A stretch of 64,000 nucleotides of DNA from Eudromia elegans (taxonomy: Eukaryota > Chordata > Aves > Tinamiformes > Tinamidae). The position numbers were made by a program, and so were the translations under genes. Under the pieces are notes generated by a model that ran no database searches, was not told the origin of the DNA, and saw nothing but the letters and a program-made list of their open reading frames with translations. Below, piece after piece: positions 55,154 to 64,000 of this stretch. Numbering within the stretch: the stretch's first letter is position 1; each line of letters opens with the position of its first letter. The stretch lies in assembly GCA_003342815.1 (NCBI GenBank), contig PTEX01000032.1, forward strand, positions 4,833,329-4,897,328, written 5' to 3'.

Positions 55154-56600
55154 GTAAGCGGGGATGGGGGGTGTCCCTGGAGCCCGGGGGCGCCGCGGGG
55201 AGCGCGGACTGCGCCCATTCCTGTCAGGGCTGCCCCTGAGCGGCTCCCGTTCGTACGCGGGGCTCGAGAGGGGGCGAGGGGCTGCGACTCCAACGCTCCC
55301 CCCTCGCCTTTGCCTTCCTGTTCTGCTTCATGATTTGTGGTTTTTTTTAGTCTGTATTTTTTCCTAAATAAATTGTGGTGTCTAATTAGAATTTATGTGC
55401 ATGTCTCCCGCGACCTACAGATACCCTCCTGCATTCGTGGTGCATAGTTTACCTCATGCCAAGGCCCCGTGTTACTTCCCTTTTTTCTTCCTTTTCCATC
55501 TCCTCCATTCAAAAGTAGCCTGCATAGATTAAAAAGGTGTTATTGATATCAATTATCTTCCACGATTATATATTAGATGCTGGATTTCATTGTGGGAAAA
55601 AAATTCTAGTATATAAAAAAGGCTTAACAAATGCCAGTAAATATTTATTTTCAATACACACAAGCGCACAAACTGCTTGATCTTTTATGCCAAGGGAACA
55701 ATGAAAACATATCAATTAAAAAGGTAATTTTGAGGATTTCATTACTGGAGTAGATTTCAGAAATAGCTTTATAGAGAGAAATTGAAAAAGCTGACACTTA
55801 ATTGGCAAGGCTTTCTGTATCAGCCCATATTTCAGAATCATTCCAAGGCCTTAGCGCAAAAAAAAAAAGAAAAACTTTTTTTAATCTCTTAAAAGGAAGG
55901 TAAGGCCTGGATGCTGGTGCTTGTTTTTCTGCTGATGGAAGAGGAGGGCTCCGTAGGGCTGCAATGTGTTTTTAGTTAACTTACGAACTTCTGCTTTAAT
56001 AAGCTCGTGGCGTTCAGCACACTGCAGTAAGACAAGCTCATCGCAAATACGAACCTAACTTCCATGATAAATACGGCAACATGGTCCTCATCGGTGGAGC
56101 TGTAGTCTTTACTACTGTTTGGGCATATGTAAGTTTTCTTTTTTCTTTTTTTTTTTTTTTCTCTTCTTAACAACCCTATTGTAATTGTAGCTGTAACTGT
56201 ACTGGATTTTGCTAAATATTAAAATATATTAAAACACAAACAGAAAAGTGTATAGGCGATGATGAATATTTATAGATGATATCTGAGAACTCGATTTTAT
56301 TGATATTCTCATATGTCCCATATGCATTGTTTTGAAAGTAGATATTCTGGAATAGAAAACCAAAGTATTTAAATATTACTCAATATAAGTATTTGTTCTG
56401 TTTTATTAAAAGATGAATGAGATATATTTGAGTATAAGAAATGTAAATTGAGAATAATTTAAAATAGCTTTTATCATAAGGCCTTTGAAGACAGTCATCT
56501 TGATTTTTTTTCTCTCCTTCCACAGGTGTTAACACAAGCTGGAATGGAGTGGGGCCTGTCACCTGTTGGCAAAGTCACCCCAAAAGAATGGAAAGAGTAA
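55117..56600 (+). CDS. COX7B: COX7B, cytochrome c oxidase subunit 7B (complete)
   Basis: COX7B is a small single-helix subunit of mitochondrial complex IV. Three exons (55117-55153, 56004-56128, 56526-56600) give 237 nt, 78 residues plus stop (human 80). The N-terminus (MVPVARAALRLAARGVQHTA) is a basic presequence that should be removed near residue 24. It is followed by the conserved FHDKYGN, one membrane helix (MVLIGGAVVFTTVWAYVL) and the tail GLSPVGKVTPKEWKE. The exon 2 acceptor (TTTAATAAG) has a weak pyrimidine tract, and its choice rests on frame and length. Other junctions are standard. It is transcribed away from MAGT1 and the tRNA gene. Confidence 0.95.
55154..56003. other. COX7B intron 1
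   Basis: 850 nt, GC-rich at the left and AT-rich towards exon 2. Nothing further is recognised. Confidence 0.8.
56004..56128 (+). CDS. COX7B: COX7B exon 2
   Basis: 125 nt covering the end of the presequence, FHDKYGN and most of the membrane helix to VWAY. Donor GTAAGT. The 5' boundary is less certain than the rest because the acceptor is weak. Confidence 0.88.
56129..56525. other. COX7B intron 2
   Basis: 397 nt of AT-rich intron with a T-rich run just after the donor. Nothing else is recognised. Confidence 0.8.
56526..56600 (+). CDS. COX7B: COX7B exon 3
   Basis: 24 codons and a TAA: VLTQAGMEWGLSPVGKVTPK and EWKE. Acceptor CTTCCACAG. Confidence 0.96.
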   Translation: MLTQAGMEWGLSPVGKVTPKEWKE

Positions 56601-56714
56601 TTGTCAACATACATTATGAACTGGTCTAAGCTTTCACTGAGGACAGTGCTCGTGCCATTAATGCAGTGGCATTTGTTTCCTGATAACCACTTGTACTGTG
56701 GCATTCCTTGATGT

Positions 56715-56720
56715 AATAAA
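56715..56720 (+). terminator. COX7B: COX7B poly(A) signal
   Basis: AATAAA 115 nt after the stop codon, giving a short 3' UTR typical of small mitochondrial subunit genes. Confidence 0.75.
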
Positions 56721-56739
56721 CATATCTGGAAACTTGCCT

Positions 56740-57289
56740 GCCTCCCCAAGGCCTCATGTTCAGTGTCCTTCTGCAAAAGTGTGAAAGTGTGTGAAAGCTC
56801 TGAATAGTTACTTGGTATTTTGCACAGCTCCTGTTGTTTTTGTTAAGGCCTACAATAGATACTGGGTAAAGTGTGAGGTGCAAGTGCGAAACGTTGTACA
56901 GTTCTCAACATGTCCACTCAGGTTGTGTGTGTGTGTTTTCATATATATATAAAAATATGACAATTTCAGGTACACCCTCACTGCAGAGTTCAGATCACTA
57001 TAAATACCCGTGGCTGTTGCTGCTTTTCAAATTAAAAGTGTATGATTTACCTTGAGGTGTTTGTTCCAGAGAGAGAGATTCTTTTTTCCTTGTAAAACAT
57101 GCCATAACGAAGCTGCTTCTCTCCGAGCTCTTGAGGGTTGCACAGACCTGTGTCGTTCCCCTGACACATGCTGATTTTGGGGTCTTAGATCTAATTCAAA
57201 GAAACAGGCAGTTTCTGAGCAGTGCTCTTCCCCAGCGTTCAGAGAACCGTGTGTTTTCTAATTCAAGCAGCCAGTGACATGCACATCAG
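56740..57289. other. Intergenic COX7B-ATP7A
   Basis: About 550 nt between the COX7B poly(A) site and the ATP7A CpG island. It has a short AT/TG-rich patch near 56925-56960 and no recognised gene. Confidence 0.7.
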
Positions 57290-57960
57290 GAGGAATTAGC
57301 CTTGCCCCCTGCGGCTCTGGTTCACTGGAGCCTTGAGGCGCACGTGGCCCCGGACCCGCTGTGTTGACAACCACGCGTGGCCTCGCTGAGCCTCGGGCTG
57401 CGAGGCGGCCGGGTCGGTGCCGCGGTGCGGCGGGAGCGCTGCGCCTCCTCATTAGGAACGCTCCTCATTAGCAGCAATTACCTGGGCTTCCCTGCGCACG
57501 GCAACGGGGTGGGGGTTTGTCACATGACCGCTACGGCGCCTCCCGGTCACGTGCGCGTCAGCCACGTCACGGGGCGGGGCGTTTTGATGGCGCCTGCAGC
57601 GGAGGCGGCCGCCGGGAGTCGAGGTGGGTGCGAGGCGCTAAGCGCGGGGCCCGCGGCGGCGGGACGGGGCTGGGCAGCTCCCGCGGCGGCAAGGGCACCG
57701 GTGGGGTGTGTGTGATGGGGCTTCTCTCCTGGCGGCTTCTCGGAGGGCGAAACGGCCGCTGCAAACGCAAATCTTCCACCGAAAGCGCGTCGGGGAGCGT
57801 GTCCGGGGGCCGTGTGGCGGGCAGGCTCTTCCTGGGATTCCTCCACAACCCTCCGGAAAAGGGCAGGCTTCGGTGCTCGTCGCCCTGAGGTGACGCCTCG
57901 CGAAGGGCAGCGCGGGGCGGCTGTGCTGGCCCGAGGCAGATGCGTGTCCGCGTTGTGGGA
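57290..57960 (+). promoter_or_regulatory. ATP7A: ATP7A CpG-island promoter
   Basis: GC- and CpG-rich island upstream of the ATP7A coding exons. Visible motifs are a metal-response-element core TGCGCAC (57493-57499), GTCACATGAC (57519-57528), GTCACGTG (57546-57553), ACGTCA (57564-57569) and a GC box GGGGCGGGGC (57571-57580). A good donor, GAG|GTGGGT, follows at 57623, so transcription probably starts near 57.58-57.60 kb. This is inference, since no transcript is available. Confidence 0.65.
57590..57623 (+). other. ATP7A: Probable ATP7A non-coding exon 1 (3' part)
   Basis: A donor-like GAG|GTGGGTGCG at 57623/57624 lies just downstream of the GC box. No open frame here joins the coding exon, and vertebrate ATP7A has an untranslated first exon. 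The start is unknown. Confidence 0.4.
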
Positions 57961-60900
57961 GCCCTGCGACACTCTTGTTGCTTAACCGGGGTGCGTGAAA
58001 TCCTTTGCCCCGTCACCAAAGCTTGCGTTTCTAGACTGAACCTCTCGTTGTGTTATAACCGCGAAGGCAAACGGGCCAGGAAACGATTTGTGTGTTTGGC
58101 CACGAGAAGCTAGTGAGGTGTCTGTGGGGAGATGCTGTGTGAGCAAAGCCTGCCTTGATCAGGGTTGGTAATTACAGCTGATTGTGTTTAATTGTAGGGA
58201 AAGAAAGGAACCTTTCTTCCCCCTTGCCAGGTGGAGAAGCCTGGGCTAACATAACATGTCATTTACTGGGTTTATTCCCTTTTCCCATGGACAATGTGCT
58301 GCACATTGTCCTGCCCTGTATTTTGAGACTAAGCTGGAGAATGGGGAGCCCAGAGGAGCTCGGTGCACTTGGATAACAGAGAGGTGTCTAAATTACACCC
58401 CCTCCCAATAACGTTGCCCTGATTCTTTGCGGGGTGTGTGTTCTCCAAAGATTTACTTTAAGGACAGGATCGAGGATTTGATAGGATTTTTTTTTTTTCC
58501 TCGAGTATTATCCAGCTCTTGCTAGGACTGAAGCAGAATGTTTATATTATTTTTTTCCCCAATCCAGCTTTACCAGAAGTGAAAGCCCTCCAAGCAGTTT
58601 CTATAAGCTGCTGACCAAGCAGGACTTGCTAGACTGTTGAGCAACGCAAGCTGCAGCCCAGCCTCACGTCGCTGCCCATCCCTGATACAGGCCTGCAGTT
58701 TCCCCCCGAAGATTAGGTGGCTTTTATCTAGTCTTATTTTTCAAATGTATTTTTTTGCAGGTGAATATACTGCAGCCCCGTTCTCTTGTATCAGAGCAGA
58801 TCTCCTGTAACCTCTTCTTCAGTAGTGCTCCAAGGCATCAGTGAGATAACCAGTTCTGTCTTTTTATGTTGCCCTTTGCTTTTTTTTTCCCCTGTGTCCC
58901 TGCGTACTTTTAAGGTCAGGTACCATTTCTCCACTTAATATAATTAGTGACTTATCTCTCTGCTGCCATAAAGTAAATAAAGCTATAAAGTAGGACTCTG
59001 CCATTTAGAAATTTAATAAAGTCTGCAGCTGTGAAGAGTGGAGCTGAGTCTGGCATCTGTGGGGCTCTAGCTAGGCTTGTTACTTTGCGATTTCAGTAAC
59101 TGTAAATTCAAGATATTACAAATCGAAATTTTCAGTGAAAAGAAAAAGCCCTCACTGAGAAGCTCATGGTGTTTGTGGCTATTACATATCTTCACTGATC
59201 TCAGGACATATGCTGGGCAGTTTTATTGGGCATATTTGTCATACAGAGATGCTTGGATTAGCTCAGGCACTAGAAGCACTGAAACATCTTCCCCACCCCC
59301 ACCTTGGGATAACGCAGGAATCCGGGGTTTTATCAGAGCTGTAGCTTCCGTTTCACATGACTCAATTCTTCTCACAGTGTGAAGTTGAGTGACTTAATTT
59401 TGACTTCATCAAGCCTTACTAACCTTGTTTCAGATATTTTTATTTACTGTTGTTAGCACATCCCAAAAACTGGTTTAGAGATGGGAATCTGAGTTTCTCT
59501 GTCATGCGGTTCCTGGTGACTGTTTACTTTTTCCTTATGTAGAAATTGTTGTTGAAAGTAGAAATTCTTTGTGTTGCATCATTCACTTGGAAACCCTGAC
59601 TTTCTTGAGCAAGTAACATACTTCAGTTTTGACTTGCACACGGCCCAAGCATTAATCTTGAAATTGTGCTTGCAAGACTATACGAAGATTTAGTCTGTTT
59701 AGGAATAAACTTGGGTGTTGATGCTCTTGTGTGCATCCTTGCCTGTTGCTCCGTGGTGCTGCTCCAGGACAGTCTCTTTTGCAGAGTTGTGTACTTTGGA
59801 GGACTCTACTGCTTCCATTGATGGTGTGAATGCACAAACAAGGAAGGATTGCTGTTTGTGTGCTGCAAAACACAGGTGAAAGGATAATGACAGGGTAGAA
59901 AACTGTCTGGAATGGGAGTTTCTAAAGATATTGGACACTAAATAGCATAATACATACAAAGAAGAGCTAACGTTAGGGAGTTTGTTCAGTCACTGTTCTC
60001 AGTGACATGAAGCTACTATAATGTTATTGCAAGATAACGGTAATAGCCCTAAACCTGTTAGTTTCTTGTGCTCTAAATACATAGCTGTTAAACAAGATGA
60101 GGGGGGGGAAACTCTCTAAGTTGTAAAATTGTTCACCTACTGATGATCTACTCACTTCTGCAAAACATCCAGCCACTTCTGTCTTCGAAATTCTAGTTAT
60201 GCTTAAGTGGACACGATACCAAATGTCTGAAGTGGCACTGAGTATTTTGTATTTTGTGTGAGAAGCTGTTTTGGTTTTGAATATTATTATTCTTCTCAGA
60301 AAGAATGCATGATCCATAATTTAGTTAGTAACTTATTTTATATAGTCTTGAACTACATATTATTTATTAGCAGTCTTTTTATTGCTGGTGATAAGGATCT
60401 ACAGTGTTAGCATATAAAATGTGTTTCTCTGGAGAGTTTTTCAGATGTTACAGAAGATGTTCATTCACCTAGGGTTTCAACTGTATCCTGCCGGAGCCCT
60501 GCCTGCGTGGTCACCTTCAGAGCTAATGCCTATCACTAGGTATCTCTGTGTGTGTGTATATACACACACATATGTCATTTGTTATGGGTGGCAGAAGTGC
60601 AGTAACAGGAAGTTCTAAGTTCAGACCGTTTATCCATCGTTCCCATACTGCTGCGCAACCCTAAGTAGATCATTTGACTTCTGCATCCAGGACTCCTTCT
60701 TGTAAACCTGGTAAAATATTAACACATATAGGAGAACTAGGGTTATGTTGTCAATACTGTACATTGCTTGTGTGTGTCTAGTGATAATTTATTGGTATAA
60801 TAAGCATTTTTCAAACTTCACTGGTGAATTTGTTGCTGTTAATGATGTTGGGGGATATCTGGAACAAAAATATTACTCTTTTAATTTCAGACAGGATATT

Positions 60901-63611
60901 TGTACAGGGCAGTATTTTTTTATTATAGGTAGAATATTATAAACAACCCACAATATAGAACAGTGGAATACTGTTACGGATATAAGCTTTTGAGTTAAAC
61001 CATTATTACTGTTATTCTGGTAATTTTGTGAGTGCGTGGGAACAGGTACATCTATTCTTTTACTATCTGTTAACTTTGTACTCTCTGAAAACAAAATCTC
61101 ATTAAAGTGCCAAGAACACTGGAAATGCAGAAAACTTGACATTGAGAAGTCTCAGCAAGCCTGCTCAAAGGTTTACAGGATACCTTAAATAGATTATGAA
61201 TGTCACTGTTCAGTGCCAATAATATAATGCAGCTGCCTTGAAGAGTCAGTGTTACTTGCAAATAGTGCATCACGTTTAGAAAATTGTAAAGTCTAATACA
61301 AAACGTCAGCTTGCAAAAATGCAAATGAAATCTGTGTTTTTGCTGGTTTGTCTCTTTTTGCCTGTAGAGGGTGTTAATGATGCATAAATCTTATAGATCT
61401 AGTATTTTTTTTTCTGATGAAAATCTCAAGAACAAAAAGAAGAGACATTTTTATTCCACAGAAGTTCTGAGACAGAAGTTCACAAGTCATTTATAGTCCT
61501 TTGAGGCGTTCCAGGGCTTGGGGGGGCAGAAATATATATATACAAGTTCTTTTTATCTTATGCCTTTATGCCTCTCTGTGTTTCTGAATTAGAAGCTCTT
61601 CCAGGAAAGGATTTTATTTACTGTGTTCTCAGGGCCCAAAGCCACAAGATCCTCATCAGTTCATCCTGAGAGAACAGTCTTTAAATTACCTAAAAAAATC
61701 CAAAACCCCCTTGGTTTTGGCAGTGGAACAATTGATGCTTGCCTACTTTTGATTTATTATTTACATCAAACAAATCCTTGGTGGTGTATTCTTTAAAGGT
61801 CAGATTGTCTGTATATGAAAATACACCTGAAACAAACATGAAATAATGAGATTTTAACATGATCAAGAGGTCCTCAATTATGGCTATCAAATTATTTTTT
61901 TCTTCCACTTCTGCAAATACCATTCATCATAACTGAAGTCGCTTTACAAACCTTGTGTACTTACTTTAGGCTACTAAAAGGGAATAGCTGTGAGTGCTTT
62001 TCTCTTTCCTTAGTATACATTTTAAGTGGGAAAACTTGAAGTAATATTAAAAAAAGGAACTAATCATATGTAAAATCAGCAGCAAGTGGGCAAAGAAACA
62101 AGCTGAAAAGAGGAGGAAATGTTTTTCACTGTGAGATCAAGTCGTAATAACATTAGACAGGGGAAATGGTATTTATACTGTTTATACATATATCAACTTG
62201 TCCACTTTTTTGATGTGCAAGTAGACGTTCAGTAGCTGTGTTGCTGCCTATTACAATGTTTTAATGCTATTTTACCATAATACACGTGGTGCTGCTCTCA
62301 GCTTGGTGCGTGGCTTATGGAACAGGCAGTTTTAAAACTGTGTCCTGGTTGGTTTTGATGAATGGCTCTACTAGAGCTATGATCGCAGCTGGACTGACCC
62401 TGCTGCTGCAGCAGCCACTGTCATCCAAGGCAGCGTCTCTCGCCAACACGTTGTTATTTTGGATAGCAACTCATTTAACATCATTTTTTATTGATATTTT
62501 CTCTGTAAGTCAAAGGCTCATATTGCCTTTATTTCTTTTTTAAGCCTCAGTGTTTAATTTTTATGAGTTATTTTGTGTCTCAGTGAAATAACCTGTTCTG
62601 GAAATGGAACATAATCCCAGTATTCGCAAACTTCTGGGGTTTCCTAGCATATCTCAGTGTGGAAAGATGAAGCTTCCAGAATGTCTGTAATTGGGAGCAG
62701 TTCTGATGCCTGACCGAGAGCAAATTGATATTATTAAACACTGCTAATGTTTACTGTAATTTAATTTTCTCTAAATAAATCCCCAGGGTTACAAACCGGT
62801 TAAGCACATGCTTAAATTTAATTGTTCATTTGGTCATCCATACTTTTTTCTGCTTTCACTGCAGTCAAACATTAGATAATTTACTGTGACTTCTTTTTCA
62901 GTTCTCCTTTCCTGTTCAGTTACTTCTCACTCTTTGGAAAAAGAATACAAGTTTTCAGAGACTGATAAAAACATATGGAGGTGTCTTTTACGTTTTTATT
63001 CCTTCTGTTATCTGGCAATTTAAGCTTTGTATTCACGCACTTTCTCCCTGCCAATCCTTTGCATTAGATAGTCTTTGTGCAAATTAATTTCACTTCAGGT
63101 TCAGCAATTTTTTCTAGACTTGCTTTTATGAGCTGCAGTACATGTGCCAGTCTGCAGCAGAGCAGAAGTTAGAATTTTCTGAATGAGATGCACAAGAAGC
63201 TTGATGTATTTCTTAGGATTAATGTCACTATCACTCCTTAATATATAAGGATAATAAGTAAGAGATACAAATGTGGAAAAAACATGATCACCTTTTAGGT
63301 GCCTGTACTTTGTCATCCTGTATCATGAGCAGTCTCAGGATGGAGCTGTCTCACTTATTTTACTCTTTTCTCCCAGTAGTTTGAGGTCATACTCCAGTGA
63401 GGTTCCTATATGCAATTAAATTTGCATTTAAATTATCCTGATTGTATTAAGCACAAATTGTAAATGTCACAGTTTTTTTCTATGAAAATAGCTATAAGAA
63501 AATAGCTGAAGGCCTCTTTCATCTTACCTTTGCCCAATGTGATGCCTTGATCAGATTTTTTGATATCTGTATCTAAAGAGAAAGTCTTAATGAATTCTTT
63601 TTGCTCCACAG
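57624..63611. other. ATP7A intron 1
   Basis: About 6 kb between the CpG island and the first coding exon. GC-rich at first, then AT-rich, with a TG-TA-CA palindromic microsatellite at 60547-60570. No transposon, RNA gene or extra exon is recognised. Confidence 0.6.
60547..60570. repeat. Palindromic TG-TATATA-CA microsatellite
   Basis: A compound repeat whose central 22 bp (60549-60570) is a perfect palindrome and could extrude a cruciform. Confidence 0.9.
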
Positions 63612-63640
63612 TGCTGTGAAGACCTGTGTAGAGTTTGACA

Positions 63641-63748
63641 ATGGAGGCCAAATGTGTTGCCCTCGTTGTGGAGGGAATGACCTGCAATTCCTGCGTTGAG
63701 ACCATTGAACAGCACATCAGGAAAATCGATGGCGTCCACAGCATCAAA
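63641..63748 (+). CDS. ATP7A: ATP7A first coding exon (gene continues off right edge)
   Basis: ATP7A is a P1B-type copper-transporting ATPase of the trans-Golgi and plasma membrane that loads cuproenzymes and exports copper. This exon begins after a TGCTCCACAG acceptor (exon start 63612), has 29 nt of leader, then 36 codons: [20 protein letters not shown] through GVHSIK, ending at a GTGAGT donor. GMTCNSC (residues 12-18) is the CxxC copper site of metal-binding domain 1, and [17 protein letters not shown] follows the mammalian WTIEQQIGKVNGVHHIK. ATP7B is the main alternative, but the neighbours (ATRX, MAGT1, COX7B) fix ATP7A. The other metal-binding domains and the pump lie beyond the window. 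Confidence 0.95.
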
Positions 63749-64000
63749 GTGAGTAACGTTACCAGTGTTTCTCATAAAGTATTGCTCATATGTGAGAAAC
63801 CAAGGGAGGGAAAAAAATGGAAGGAATGTATTCTGTATCTTCCCAGAACACTGATGTTAGAGGTGCTTTGGTGTCCTTCTAATGATTATAAGCAAGGAAA
63901 AAATGTTTCTGTTGCCAAAGTGGGAGCTAAGTTATTTTTGTTACTTGGATTTTTGGGGGGCAGTTTATTATTTCACAATACTAAATTCATTATGAGAGAG
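63749..64000. other. ATP7A intron 2 (partial)
   Basis: Intron sequence after the GTGAGT donor, running off the right edge. Nothing is recognised. Confidence 0.85.

Noticed and set aside
54568-55293. Long minus-strand frame (241 codons) across the tRNA gene and COX7B promoter
   Set aside because: The frame passes through a tRNA and CpG-rich promoter. Length is explained by the scarcity of stop codons in GC-rich DNA.
57567-58019. Long overlapping open frames on both strands in the ATP7A CpG island
   Set aside because: Proline/arginine/alanine-rich translations in several frames at once are typical of CpG islands. None resembles a protein.
62286-62543. 85-codon plus-strand open frame in ATP7A intron 1 with hydrophobic stretches
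   Set aside because: It resembles no family I know and ends in poorly coding AT-rich sequence. There is no sign that it joins the ATP7A coding exon.

Overview
This window is vertebrate nuclear DNA and most probably avian. It has AT-rich introns with GT-AG junctions, CpG-island promoters, an intron-containing eukaryotic tRNA gene, and CR1 retroposon remnants of the kind common in birds. It holds four protein-coding genes in the order and orientation of the mammalian Xq21.1 block: ATRX (-), MAGT1 (-), COX7B (+), ATP7A (+). The species cannot be named from sequence alone. All gene names come from matching translated exons to recalled vertebrate proteins, not from a search.

Positions 1-41 kb hold the 5' portion of ATRX, read right to left. 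Eighteen coding exons run from the start codon at 40919 to an exon ending at 216. They join in one frame to 1,589 codons: N-terminus, ADD zinc-finger module, a 2.9-kb exon for the disordered region, and the start of the SNF2 ATPase including the Walker A lysine. The rest of the helicase and the C-terminus lie beyond the left edge. Introns are AT-rich and mostly featureless, with CR1 remnants at about 15.8-16.2 kb and 38.6-39.0 kb, a tiny one near 24.1 kb, microsatellites and homopolymers.

The 40.4-41.3 kb stretch is the ATRX CpG-island promoter. About 41.3-45.7 kb is intergenic sequence plus the MAGT1 3' UTR. MAGT1 is complete in ten coding exons (54022 down to 45723, 330 aa). Between MAGT1 and the divergently transcribed COX7B lies a CpG-rich interval of about 1.1 kb that carries a complete minus-strand tRNA-Leu(CAA) gene with a 32-nt intron. 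COX7B is complete in three exons (78 aa). A second CpG island at 57.3-57.9 kb probably starts ATP7A. Its first coding exon, with the first copper-binding GMTCNSC motif, is at 63.6 kb, and the rest lies off the right edge.

The genes do not form a pathway. ATRX is a chromatin remodeller, MAGT1 an ER oxidoreductase subunit of oligosaccharyltransferase, COX7B a cytochrome c oxidase subunit, and ATP7A a copper pump. No unknown system, virus-like element or CRISPR array was seen. The points most worth following are a roughly 48-residue tandem repeat inside ATRX exon 9, a possible truncated ATRX isoform ending in intron 11, the tRNA gene inside a divergent promoter, and promoter motifs at ATRX and ATP7A.
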